Assembly (NCBI GenBank): GCA_949710005.1
Contig: OX453275.1
Span: 31,444,718 to 31,508,717 of the forward strand
DNA from: Ricordea florida
Taxonomy: Eukaryota > Cnidaria > Anthozoa > Corallimorpharia > Ricordeidae
Direction: 5' to 3'
DNA: 64,000 bases
The notes beneath the pieces were generated by a model. It was not told the DNA's origin. It saw only the letters and a list, made by a program, of their open reading frames with translations, and did no database searches. This document shows, one piece after another, positions 22,889 to 34,158 of this stretch (positions are counted from its first letter, which is position 1; each line of letters begins with the position of its first letter). A program made the position numbers and the translations under genes.

Positions 22889-23875
22889 AAACGATGTTTC
22901 ACGGAAATTAAATAACTGGAGGCGTCTTTAACATTAACTTAGCTGCCGCAAAAAATGAAGTTAAGAGTCCAGAAGTTCCTTATTGAAAGTTACAGTAGCC
23001 AAGAATCCACAACATGACGCTATTTTAAGACACGCTTTTGCTGTTATAGAATTCATTTTCTTTTTATTAGAATTTTGACTTTTTGGAACAGAGGACATTT
23101 TTGGAAGGAAATTTCAAACGTACCGGCCACGTGCCTGAGCGGGAAGCTCTCTTGTAATTGGCTAATCATGTTGGTAACCATGGCGACACCAATATCCTCA
23201 CACGTGAAAGATAAAAATAATATCTTTACTGCGCGCAATGAAGATATGATTTTTTAGTAAAAGGAAAAATCCTGGTATTTTATCAGTATATAATAAAATT
23301 ATTTATAAGGCACCACAAAAAAAACTGAATAGAACGTTTCATTAATTCAGTAGTAGTAAAAATAATGTAATTTTGACCACAACGGGCCCTCACAGGAATT
23401 AAGATGCCAGATAATTGAGATAAATGAATACTTTATCATCTATAGATTTCATTTATCTTGCAGATGTCATTCCAAAAATAAATTGAGGATCATTTCGGCG
23501 CCAGGGATCATTTTGGGTCCTGTTAATAAATTACTCAGATGTTACAAAGTTCAGTTTTTAAAGTGACTATGTCAGCTGGTGCACTGACATGCGCTGTAGA
23601 GACCACTTGAAACATAGTCGTGTGATTCCGCTTTACCGTTGCCGTCAGATATTTAACCCAACTGAAAGAATACTGCTAGATCACGCTCACAAGCCATTTG
23701 AAATTCAACGTTTGCAATGTATTTGATAGGAATTACTATTACAGGTAAAATACAACAGTGCTTCCAATCCACTTTCCCTAAATCAAGGACTAAGAATAAA
23801 AATTATTCTTTTTTCTCAGTGGAGCTCAGATATTTACTTTATTTTAATTGATAAGGGAATGAATAGCAATAATCA

Positions 23876-24154
23876 GTGGATCCACGCAGGGTTTGGCTTA
23901 TTTTCTTAACTGTTGTATTAAGTGGCCCCAAATCCAATGTGTGTGTAACCACAGCTAATGTTCTTATGGGGAAATGGTATTTAGTTCAAAGCCAACCAAT
24001 TCTTAAAGAAATATTTAAGGAACCTCTCCCATTATCATATCGCAAAGGAAAATCCCTTAAAGATATCCTGGTCATAGCTAGACTGAGCGACCCAGGATTG
24101 TCTGTGCACAGCAGGATTCGTGCAGGCCTGTCAACACTTTTAGACGCTCTGTGA
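23876..24154 (+). pseudogene. Retroelement C-terminal fragment
   Basis: A 92-codon open frame contains LKEIFKEPLPLSYRKGKSLKDILV, a signature I know from C-terminal ends of some animal retroelement polyproteins (LSYRRGKNLKDLLV type, as in Penelope-like or LINE ORFs). There is no intact domain on either side. Stretches 23,291-23,875 and 24,155-24,500 show nothing recognisable. Confidence 0.45.
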
Positions 24155-25639
24155 CAAAACCTCACAAATATGACGCATGCAATGCCCACTGTTTTTCCAA
24201 ACCTCATATTTACACTTATTTATTTTTATTGATAGTTCCGTGTTTTAGGATTTGGGGCGATTTTCTGCCGCAAATTTCATCTGCATGTGGCAGCGCAAGC
24301 TCTCTTTCCATACTCTCATGTTTTTGTGTCTTTATCTTTTGTCACGATAGTTACATGACGTGTACACCGATACCAGGGCATTTGTCTCATTTTGTATTTA
24401 TATTTCATTGATTTATTTTAAAATATTTATGTTCCATCCTTAAGAATTTGGGGTGATTTTCCGTGGTTCCGGCATTCCGCCGTTCCGGCTTTTAGGGTCG
24501 TCCGATTGATTGATTGATGTTATTTCGAGGGTATGAAATGTTTGCATTCTACACACACTAATTCCAATTCTAAATCGATTAATTCCAACTGGAAATCAGT
24601 GGCACTCGGTCAATATAGGAGGCGGAAGTGTACCGGGAAAAAATCAACAGCCGTGAACTCTCAGGAAGAAATAAAATCTCGAACACTAGCTGCAGAGGCT
24701 GATAATTCAGAGCGTCGAAATCACCAAGAATAAGGCAAAGCTTTTAAAAAACTAAGCAGAAATAATTATGGCAAACAAGCGTATATAAATCAGGGGGTTT
24801 GGGTCTAGAATAGGGTATCATTTTTTACGAAGTAAGTATATAGGTGACAACTTTTCTTTTCCTGATTTTGATTACAGCACTTCGCCATACGCGAACTCTT
24901 CTTCCAGCAGGTTTCGGCGACAGTCTTAAATGATAAGTTAAATTATTTGACATTCACACAACGTAGCAGTGATGTGCGCCCGTGTGTTCTTGGTTATTTC
25001 ATTAAGCTACCCGGACGAGAACTCTCAATGTTGTTGATTGCTCTAAGCTGAAAAACGCTTATCCAGGTTTTAAAATCAATAGTTTTACAAATAAAAAGTC
25101 ACAGGCCGATAAACAAAGACAACTCTAACTAACTTCGTTCAGCAGGCGGGTACTGGACATGGCTTAGCTTCCGCTTTGGCAGAGAAATGTGTCTCCCCCA
25201 TCGCTGATTCAACAGGACCAAATCTCTAGTTTATTTCCTTTCTACAGTTTGTTGTATTGTTGTTCATTCAAGAATAAAGTTGCCTGACCTTTTCGTGTTA
25301 TTTTAAGAGTATGAAATGTTTGAATTCTACATACACTAATTCCAATTCTACATCGATTAGTTCCAATTAGAAATCAGTTAACACTCCGTCCAAAAAGGAG
25401 GCGGAAGTTTACTGGGAAAATATCTACAGCCGTGAACTCTCAGAAAGAAATAAAATCTCGAACACTTGCTGCAGAGGTTGATAATTCAGAGCGTTGAAAA
25501 AACCAACCATGAGGCATCGTCATTAAAAAACCAAGAGGAAATAATTATCGCGATCAAGCGTGAATTAGCATCTCGTTGCTTTACAAAGTGCATAATACTG
25601 TTTTACCCTGTACGGCTCGATATGTCGGTAGCCTGTCAT

Positions 25640-25790
25640 TTCGTTCCATGGTCAGATCGTTCCACAGTATGGTCACATCATTCCAAAATAAAAGTTAGAT
25701 CGTTCCACGAAAAGTCAGATCGTTCAACGACACAGTCAGATCGTTCCACTATATATTCAGATCGCTTCACAGTATAGTCTGAGAGAGTTT
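25640..25790. repeat. Minisatellite of GTCAGATCGTTCCAC units
   Basis: About six imperfect units of 20-24 bp, each with AGATCGTTCCAC or a close variant. A second array in the next tandem unit is at 27,515-27,645. Confidence 0.75.
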
Positions 25791-27514
25791 TACGGTAGTT
25801 TCGCCAAATATTCGGTTTCCTACATATCATTCGACTGCACAAAATTTACAACGGAATCAAGGACAAACCGGATACTTTTACTGAGTACGAATTCGGTTAA
25901 AGAATCCTGGGAGTCTAGGAAGAGAGAATTCTGCAACTCCAGATCTTAAAAAGACTCTATTGATACATTGGCACCTCATTTATTTCTGTTGACGTAAAAG
26001 CTTACAATTGGGGAACAATTTTCCCTTATGCCGCTATCAAATCAAATCATTCACTAATTTGCACATTCGTCGAACTTTCCAGAGACCAATTTCGGGATTT
26101 TGAAGAAATGTCGGAGTAACTCGACTGTTTGATCTGGAAATGCTTTTTTATTCGCAAACTTCAACCACAATTAAACAATCAGAGTGACTCTATCCGCGCA
26201 AACCTATTTACTTAACGTTTTATTACTCATACCGCAATTTTCTTGTATTGTTACTATGTAAATATTTTAGACTTTGTCAGTGTCTCGGTAGCATTCTTAT
26301 TCTGTCGGTGCAAAGGGTTTCGACACAACTGTACTATAATACAGATTAGGAGGTCAGATGTTGCCTGGTATTCTACAGTTAAGTTGTACAATTTAGAGTA
26401 ACTGGTTTCTTACCTTTCGATCAGAAAGCCTTGAGGACGCCAAAGGCGTCGGTTGAGACTTAACGCAGTGTCGACGGGGCTGGCTTCAAAATTACGTCAT
26501 GTGCATGCGCAATCGTAAAGGCATTAAAGCGTGAATGCCGTCCTCCTCCCGTGCCCCGCGGGGGGGGGGGGAGGGGGTGGAGAGCGTACTGCCATATATG
26601 GGCTATATGGGCTATATAGGCATGTGCCTCTGTGAAGGGTATGGTTTTCAAGCACTTATCTCTAACATAGCGTATGTAAATCGGAGCGTTTGGGTCTAGA
26701 ATAGGGTATCATTTTTTACGAAGTGAGTATATAGGTGACCAGTTTTCTTTTCCTGATTTTGATTACAGCACTTCGCCATACGCGAACTCTTCTTCCAGCA
26801 GGTTTCGGCGACAGTGTTAAATGATAAGTTAAATTATTTGACATTCACAAAACGTAGCAGTCATGTGCGCCCGTGTGTTCTTGGTTATTTCATTAAGCTA
26901 CCCGGACGAGAACTCTCAATGTTGTTGATTGCTCTAAGCTGAAAAACGCTTATCCAGGTTTTAAAATCAATAGTTTTACAAATAAAAAGTCACAGGCCGA
27001 TACACAAAGACAACTCTAACTAACTTCGTTCAGCAGGCGGGTACTGGACATGGCTTAGCTTCCGCTTTGGCAGAGAAATGTGAGACCAGATCTCTAGTTT
27101 CCTTTCTACAGTTTGATGTATTGTTGTTGATTCAAGAATAAAGTTGCCTGACCTTTTCGTGTTATTTTAAGAGTATGAAATGTTTGAATTCTACATACAT
27201 TAATTCCACTTCTACATCGATTAATTCCAATTGGAAATTAGTGGGCACTCGGTCAAAACAGGAGGCGGAAGTGTACCGGGAAAACATCAACAGCCATCTG
27301 ATGGACTCTCAAGAAGAAGTAAAATCTCGAACACTAGCTGCAGAGGCTGATAATTCAGAGCGTCGAAATCACCAAGCATGAGGCATTCAAATTAAAAAAC
27401 TAATCAGAAATAATTATGGCGATCAAGCGTGAATTAGCATCTCGTTGCTTTACAAAGTGCCTAATACTGTTTTACCCTGTATGGCTCGTCATGTCGGTAG
27501 CCTGTCATTTCGTT

Positions 27515-27645
27515 CCATGATCAGATCGTTCCAAGTCGGATCGTTCCACAGTATGGTCAAATCGTCCCAAAATAAAAACAGATCGTTCCACCGACGACAT
27601 ATGCAGTTCCACTATATGGTCAGGTCGCTTCACAGTATATTCAGA
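27515..27645. repeat. Minisatellite of GATCGTTCCA units, second array
   Basis: Same motif as 25,640-25,790 with more divergence, in the matching position of the next tandem unit. Confidence 0.7.
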
Positions 27646-28272
27646 GAGAGTTTTACGGTAGTTTCGCTACAAAATCGTTTTGCTGTATATCATTCGACGG
27701 CAAAAAGTTAAAATTTTCAAAGGAATCAAGGACAAGCCGGATACGTTTACTGAGTACGAATTCAGTTAAAGAATCCTGCGAGTTTAGGAAGAAAGAATTC
27801 TACAACTCCAGATCTTAAAAAGACTCTAGTGAAACATTGGCATCTCATTTATTTCTGTTGACGTGAAAGCTTACAATTGGGGAACAATTTTTCCTTATCA
27901 TAGAAAAATTTGTAGTAAAATTTTACGCCCTGTGTTGAATTTCATTTGCACGTGCTCCTAGACTCATTATATATTCAGTTTCGTTTGTACCTTCGAGGCA
28001 CTTGATAGAGATTAAAAATGTCTGTTCAGTAACCGCTTGAACGTGTGGTTCCCTGTGTTATTACAGGGTGGGGTGAGGTACTGCCATACTCGGGCGATAT
28101 AGGTATGTGCCACTCTAAAGGGTATGACTCTGTTTCGCCATTAGTCATTGATCCCTACAGAGTCACGTGAGATAGCGCACGAGCCGCGGGAAAGTCAAGG
28201 TTGAGTGCGATTCTTCGGGAAGGTCAATCACGTATATTCCAGCGACTTCGAAAACTTTTAAAGATATCATGA

Positions 28273-28950
28273 ATTAATGGCGATGGAAGAGACTCTCTTT
28301 CGTTGGCCGATAAAGACACATCACTTGCGGATGGTGGTGAGCTAGCAGGCTGCGGACCTGAGGTTTTACATTCAACCAGAATAGGAACAGACAAGAGCGA
28401 TCAGCTCCTCACACAAGTATTGTCGTTCATGATAAAAGTCGACTCGAACTATATGAAGGAGGTGTTCAAACGGTTGACTGGCGATCATGAGATGGCAGAC
28501 GCTGCCACGCCACCAAAACGGAGGAAAACTTCTCGAGCATTTGATAAAATAAGCGATAGCGAAGCGACTGATAATGAACAGTCGGACTCGGACGTGTTAA
28601 ATATGGCGCCAGAAGCAAGTACAGGCGACCCGCCACATGTACAGAAAGCGAACAGCTCAGCGGCTGCGGCCGACGAGTTGCTGGGTGAAATTGCTCTAGA
28701 TTTTGAGTCAGACGAAAAAACCGACGCAAAAGTAGCTCAAAAGTTGGCGGATATTGTCAACAAGAGATGAACCTCCAAGTTGGGGGAAACCAAATTAAAA
28801 GATAAGTTGCTGAAATACAATCGCCCGGACAACTGTGAGCAGTTACAGGTTCCAAAGGTCAACCCAGAAATCTGGAGTAGACTTATAAGCAAAGTGTCAG
28901 AAGCACGGATTTACGACTCACAAATATTTAGAAAGTGCTTGTTAAAGTGC
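28273..28950 (+). pseudogene. DIRS gag-like protein, broken
   Basis: The main frame, 28,303-28,770, encodes an acidic protein with a KRRK basic cluster and ends with LADIVNKR at a TGA. The same frame continues with KLKDKLLKYNRPDN and PKVNPEIWSRL, which is the conserved gag end of animal DIRS elements, so the TGA looks like a Trp-to-stop change. The likely ATG at 28,277 is one frame off. A further frame, 28,952-29,308, holds the remaining gag tail. Confidence 0.7.
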
Positions 28951-29308
28951 GTTGGTTAAATCAACTGACGCATTGTTCACTATCCGTGCAAATGCTGACA
29001 AATTTCCTCCCTCGGTATTAACGGAGCAACTGGGAAATTTGGTCAGATTTAATACCGATGCCATAGCCTTGTTAGGCCATGTCAGTATGATGTCCCATCG
29101 TCGACGCGACGCCATTAGGCCAAACCTGAACACGAAATATTCAGCTTTATGCGGGTCCCAGATACCAACAACTGGGCTCTTGTTTGGCGATGAGCTGCAA
29201 TCACAGCTTAATAGTATCAAAACTCCTAATAAAATCGGTCACATCCCAACGTTTAAGTCTCCTTATCGACTCAAAAGCGGTAACTGGAAAATCAAGAGAA
29301 TGTTTTAG

Positions 29309-29745
29309 CCGATGCTGAACCTAGGAAAGTTAGAAAAGTAATTGAGTGGACTTTAGATAGAAACTTATTTCAAGAAGCAACTGAGAAAATAGGGGTTGTG
29401 TCTAAAATTAACTTCTTTGCTTCAAAGCTTAACTATCAGATAAAGCCCTTTGTTGCTTATCAACCACACCCTGAGGCTATGGCTATTAATACCTTTACTA
29501 TTTTTTGGAAACCTTATCGCTTTTATGCATTTCCTCCTTTTAGTGTTATTCCTCAAGTGTTAAAGAAGATTCACGAGCAAGAGGCCACATGGCTATTGGT
29601 TGTTCCATGGTGGCCCACCCAACCCTGGTGGCCAGTGGTCATGCGAATGTTGATCCAGGAACCCCTTGTGCTTCCCAAAGGAACACAGACAATTTTCCTT
29701 CCACAGCAGCCAGGCCTGCTACATCCACTTCACCAGAAGCTTTAA
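29309..29745 (+). pseudogene. DIRS RNase H-region remnant
   Basis: The frame starts after the gag tail and reads VSKINFFASKLNYQIKPFVAY, then FYAFPPFSVIPQVLKK and WPTQPWWP, the signature of the RNase H end of DIRS polyproteins. The whole reverse-transcriptase core, including its YADD-type box, is missing between gag and this point (junction about 29,310). Confidence 0.75.
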
Positions 29746-29749
29746 CTTC

Positions 29750-30743
29750 TTCTCTCTTTTCAGGGAATCACTTGGAAACAGAGACCTTTCTGCATCAGCT
29801 ACCTCGCTCATCATGCAGTCCTGGAGAATGGGCACTAAACAGCAGTATGGACCTTTTGTCTCTAAATGGGAACAGCACTGTAGTACATGGTACAAGGAAG
29901 ATTGATCCCTTTTCTGCGACTATAGAACAAGGAATTAATTTTCTGACCGAGCTGTATCAAACAGGGATGGGGTACAGTGCCTTGAATACAGCACGGAGTG
30001 CTCTCTCTACCATGATTTTTGTGCATTCAACAGAACATTCCTCTTTTGGACAACATCCACTGGTCTCTCATTTCATCAAGGGTGTTTTTGAATCTAGGCC
30101 CACCCTACCAAGGTACCAAGATACCTGGGATGTTATTTTGGTGCTAGACTATCTAACAAAACTTGGGGCGCCTGCAGCTCTCAGTAAGAAGGACTTAACA
30201 TTGAATGTTGTTATGTCAATGGCATTGCTCTCCGGCTAGCGTCGCCAGACTTTACACATGCTCCGCATTGATTTGATGAGTTTGGGTGCTTCCAAGGGTG
30301 TTTTTAATATTACCTCATTGTTGAAAACTTCCAGACCTGGAAAACATTTAGGTTTTATTATGTTCCAGGCCTATGCGCCTGATATTCGCCTTTGTGTTGT
30401 TAGGCATCTTGAGCACTATGTGAATAGAACAAGCAGCCTTCGAGGTGACGAGAAGCAGCTTTTAATAAGTTATTCCAAGCCACATAAAGCTGTATCCACT
30501 GATACCATTAGCAGGTGGCTAAAAACAACATTGCACCAGGCCGGTATTGACACTTCAAAATATAGTGCACACAGCACTAGGTCAGCATCCACAACTGCCG
30601 CTAAAATGAACAGTGTCTCTGTTGACACCATTATGAAGAGTGCTGGGTGGACACAAGAGTCCACATTTGCAAAGTACTATTACAAACCAGTTGTGGCTCA
30701 AAATAATTTTGTGACTGAGCTGCTTAAAGCTGTGCTGAGTTAA
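29750..30743 (+). pseudogene. DIRS tyrosine recombinase, interrupted
   Basis: The N-terminal SAM-like part is split over two frames (about 29,760-29,905, then to 30,239). A TAG at 30,237-30,239 replaces a glutamine-like codon just before RRQTLHMLRIDLM. The catalytic C-terminal part, 30,258-30,743, is open: SRPGKHLG, HSTRSASTTAA (His-x-x-Arg), AGWTQESTFAKYYYKP with the nucleophile tyrosine. Only one stop and one frameshift separate it from an intact gene. Confidence 0.82.
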
Positions 30744-30887
30744 GATATTTGTGTGGCTCAATTAAAGTTCAACTTTCGAAACTGTTAGACATTGGTCTAT
30801 AATGGTTGGTTTACTGAGTGTTTGCACTCACACTGCTTTTAAATCTCAAGTGACTCTATGGCGACCAATGACCAATGACGAAACAGA

Positions 30888-31169
30888 ATACCCAAATTAA
30901 AAGAGGCTTACCTGTAAGGTGAAGTTTGATTTGGATTGTGTGAGTCATTGGTTAGGAGCGAAGGAATCATGGGCCCACCGCTGTGCAACATGTACCCACC
31001 CTCTTCTGGATGTGTGAGTACTCACTCCAGGCTCCTGCTCACACTTGTTAAATACTGACTTTCCCGCGGCTCCTGCGCCATCTCACATGACTCCTTCGCT
31101 CCTGACAATGACTCACAGAATCCAAATCAAACTTCACCTAACAGGTAAGCCTCGTTCAATTTGGGTATT
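30888..31169. repeat. 84 bp-arm hairpin at the right end of the DIRS element
   Basis: The left arm (starting ATACCCAAATT, ending GGAATCATG) pairs with the right arm (CATGACTCCTTC to AATTTGGGTAT) with few mismatches, around a loop of about 114 bp that holds the inverted terminal word. Confidence 0.85.
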
Positions 31170-31740
31170 TTCAAGCAGTTTACTCTAACATAGGGTATAT
31201 ACATCAGAGCGTTTGGATCTAGAATAGGGTATCATTTTTCTCGAAGTAAGTATATACATATAGGTGAAATTTTTTTTTTCACTTCAGTTATCGCTCAATT
31301 CACATAAAATTTTATTTTATAACTGACGAGTTTAACGCCGCCTTTCATCTGACTGACCAGTTTTTTTCCTTATTTTGATTACAGCACTTCGCCATACGCG
31401 AACTCTTCTTCCAGCAGGTTTCTGCGAGGGTCTTATGATAAGTTAAATTATTTTACATTCACAAAACGTAGCAGTCATGAATGTGTGGCCGTGTGGTTTT
31501 GGTTATTTCATTAGGCTACCCGGCGAGAACTCTGAATGTTGTTGATTGTTCTAAGCTGAAAAACGCTTATCCAGGTTTTAAAATCAATAGTCTTACAAAT
31601 AAAACGTCGCAGGACGATAAACAAAGACAACTCTGGACAGAGAAATGTGTTTTGCATTTCGCGCCAAAAGCACGGAACACAGTCCTGATTCCTGAAAACC
31701 ACTCTTGCGCAACAATGTTGCGTAACGTAACTTGACAGTC
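31170..31740. repeat. Third copy of tandem block Y
   Basis: Continues the tandem unit interrupted by the DIRS element: TTTGGATCTAGAATAGGGTATC, then CTTCGCCATACGCGAACTCT and GAAAAACGCTTATCCAGG as in the copies at 24,785 and 26,670. A short insert (about 31,270-31,360) is private to this copy. Confidence 0.75.
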
Positions 31741-33972
31741 GACAGATGGAGGTTGTCGTCACAGTTCCTTTGGATCGCGAACGCCGTCGTCAAACCCTCC
31801 TATCGTCGCTGCGTTAAGTCTCTAATGTAGGAATGCTGTATTCATGTGATGTAGTATCAAATAAGGGATGGACCATTATATTTTTGATCGAGTAGGGGGG
31901 TGGGTGGTTGAGTTGCAAAAAAAAGTTTCTTGCACAGAAAAAGTATTGAAAAACATTTATGCACAGTGAGCCAAGAGAAAAAAAAATGTTGCTAAAAAGG
32001 GCGAGGTGCTAATATTTCTTTTCACACGAACAAAACTGCCCAAACCCTCCCCCCTCTAATCAAAAATAAAATGGTCCGCCCTTTACATGTGTGCAACCGT
32101 CTTCTTTCAAAAGTAGATATTTCGGCTCCTCGGACGAGTGAGCTAGAAGAGAGCAAATTAAAAATGATGTAAACGGGGATAAGAGGGGGGAAGAGGCAAT
32201 GGAATGATAGTAAATAACGTTAAGCTGTACCCTTTTATTTTAGCGTGGAAGATTGAAGTTTTTTAAGATTTAGGTTTGTTTTGTGAAAATTTGTTCGTGT
32301 TTACGAAATTGGATCGCGGGAAAATTTAAATAGCCACTTACCTTATACGCGAAGAAGTATTAGCGCAGGTTCTTCCCGAAGGCGATGGCTTTGCAGGGAC
32401 GGCGGAGCCGGGGAGGCTGGGGGGGCCTTAGCCCCCCCACTTTTGAGGAGGTGTAAGAGAAGGTGAGGTAGTGGTGGTTTACACTTGTACAATATTTTTT
32501 CATACACCCTTGTAGTATGGCGTGTTTGTCCTTCGAGGGTTATAATTTGAAGAAACCATATCGAGTCAAATTTTCAGTACAGAAATTTTCAGTAGCAGAA
32601 TTACCGACAAACATTTGACACATTGTTTTTAAAAAAATCGGCATTTGCTCCATGGTACTTGGCAGGAGCCCATGTACTTGGTCAAAAAAATTTCCAGCCC
32701 ATCCCTACCCAGAGCCCATCGCAATCCTATTGATAGGCCCCTGGAGTCCTGATATCACACAGTAGAGGGTCCTGAGAGCGGAGGGGATGGGGATAACAAT
32801 TAGTTATGGAAATACTGAAAGCAATTAATCAGCTCACTTCTGTCAGTCGTCACAGGAATCGACAATGGACAATGTTTTGATAAACAAGAGAGCAGAGTAG
32901 AACACTGAATAAATTAATATCGTTACAAACAACACACCATTATTTTATTCCACCAATGATATAAGTACTCAAAACAGGTCGCTGACTTGAAACAAAGCCA
33001 AAATTGCGCATGGATAAATATAAAATTACGACTGAGCTTGCAGTAAGCCGAGGAAGCCCATGTTACGGTTTGAAAACGATGCCTGGGGGTGTTTACGCGG
33101 GATGGGCCATGCGTAGAAAACGTTACAAAATGATTCTTCCCAATGGAATTTTCTTGCATGAGATCAATTGAGAAACTGATCAGGCCGCCAAAGGAAAGTC
33201 TGTGAGGATATGTAAGTTGAATATGTAAGTTGGATACAACTGGGATAAGAAATCATACAAGAATTCAATCTCCGGTCACCATTTGAGAAGAGTGAACAAA
33301 CTGGTTTGACTAGAGAACTTCTTTCTGTACATTTGATGAACATTCCGGTAGTGTTGTGCAAGATCAGCGCTTGTGTTTATCCACACTGATCGACCCCTGG
33401 TCTTGAACGTGATTACAGCTTGGACTGGAGCCAAAGAAATCGCACATAGTAAAAAACACGGTTATGTGTGACTACGATAAAAAAAAGGAGAAACAATGCA
33501 AATGAATCCAAAAATTTAATATAAAACATTCAATCGATTCGATCGTGGAGGTGCCCAGTTGGAAGCGCACTCTGTGCAAATATTCAGCTTTTCATTACAC
33601 ACAAAAACAGGGTAAAAGAGGATCAATTCACGCGCCGGACTATGTTATGGTAGGTTGAAAAGGATTTTCTTCCCTACCTCCTAAAACAAGTTTGAGTTTT
33701 GCTTCTTGGCGTCGAGTCTGAACTCTGAAAAGGTGGGAGTCAGCCTGGAAATCGCGCAAATGGTTTAAGACTTAATTTACCACGCGTGAATTTTAGATGC
33801 CTTGGTGGCGCAGTGGTATTTCACTGGCCCTTCAATCTGATGCCCGGGCCGTGCCGCGGTTTGAGGAAATCAGAATCTGATCCCGCATCCCGCGTTAGAA
33901 CCCGCGAGTCATTCTCGTACCCAGTGTCACTTGGCCGAAAGCTCTCCGGACGGGAATGGCGCGGATTCTGAA
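31741..33972. other. Stretch without a recognisable gene
   Basis: I see no convincing exon. At 32,390-32,450 there is a GC-rich GGGGGGGCC / GCCCCCCC palindrome with the word GGACGGCGGAGCCGGGG, probably the end of a mobile element. At 33,800-33,910 a TGGCGCAGTGGT word resembles a Pol III A box. The last hundred bases should be the EME1 copy B promoter and 5' UTR. Confidence 0.5.
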
Positions 33973-34158
33973 ATGGCAGAATCGCTTGTGAGCGGTCTTT
34001 CCTCGCTTTTAAACGAAAATTACAATGGTATCGTTGCTGAAAACATGATTGCTGATGTACTGGCAGTATGTCCAGATGTCGATCGTAGTGATGTTACCAA
34101 AGATCTTAAAATAACTGGGAGTGCAACGCGTACCATTAACAGAATCTTGGATGGACAG
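33973..34158 (+). CDS. EME1: EME1-like exon 1, copy B: CUE-like domain
   Basis: Exon 1 starts at ATG 33,973 and gives 62 codons, phase 0, to a CAG|GTATGA donor. The protein (MAESLVSGLSSLLNENYNG..., then VLAVCPDVDRSDVTKDL and a terminal NRILDGQ, continued by FP in exon 2) has the spacing of a CUE/UBA-like three-helix ubiquitin-binding fold: the P-D-V-x-x-x-x-V-x-x-D-L core and an I-L-D/E-G end. Upstream in-frame codons to 33,931 lack an ATG. The fold is inference from pattern; I do not know a CUE domain in human EME1. Confidence 0.62.

Larger units (their letters stand above)
20198..23290. mobile_element. About 3.1 kb unit with long inverted repeats around a Crypton-type recombinase relic
   Basis: The left arm starts TCCTGATAAAATGCAAGGAT and includes TTTTTCCTTTTACTAAAAAA; it resumes at about 20,664 after an interruption by a CATA repeat and a SINE. 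The right arm at about 23,120-23,290 is its reverse complement, including the words GGATATTGGTGTC and AGCCAATTACAAGAGAGCTT. Between them lies a decayed tyrosine-recombinase gene. Typical Cryptons lack terminal inverted repeats, so either this is an unusual element or the relic was captured. Confidence 0.7.
24509..28125. repeat. Tandem complex repeat units of about 1.5-1.9 kb, unknown identity
   Basis: Three blocks recur in order. Block Y has TTTGGGTCTAGAATAGGGTATC and then CTTCGCCATACGCGAACTCT (starts at about 24,785, 26,670 and 31,190). Block X has GAGTATGAAATGTTTG (24,525; 25,308; 27,170). Block Z includes a GATCGTTCCA minisatellite (25,640; 27,515). The order is X-Y-X-Z-Y-X-Z, then a DIRS insertion, then Y. 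Short open frames in block X share a VNSQEEIKSRTLAAEA-like peptide, but I find no intact protein. They could be LTR-like or decayed DNA-element units. Confidence 0.7.
28126..31168 (+). mobile_element. DIRS-like retrotransposon, reverse transcriptase deleted
   Basis: It carries a gag-like region, an RT/RNase H C-terminal remnant and a tyrosine recombinase, in DIRS order. The left terminal region (28,159-28,197, around GAGCCGCGGGAAAGTCA) is repeated inverted near the right end (31,057-31,094). A hairpin with 84 bp arms (30,888-30,971 and 31,086-31,169) lies after the recombinase, as expected for DIRS terminal and internal complementary repeats. The element interrupts the third tandem unit: the flanks GGGTAT / TTTTCAAGCA reconstitute the sequence seen intact at 26,640. 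Confidence 0.82.

Noticed and set aside
31481-31735. Plus-strand 84-codon frame as a gene
   Set aside because: It lies in tandem block Y. The other copies of the block do not keep this frame, so it is probably chance.
33786-33930. Pol III A-box-like TGGCGCAGTGGT upstream of EME1 copy B as a tRNA or SINE
   Set aside because: No matching B box at the right distance and no tail; most likely EME1 5' flank or an old fragment.
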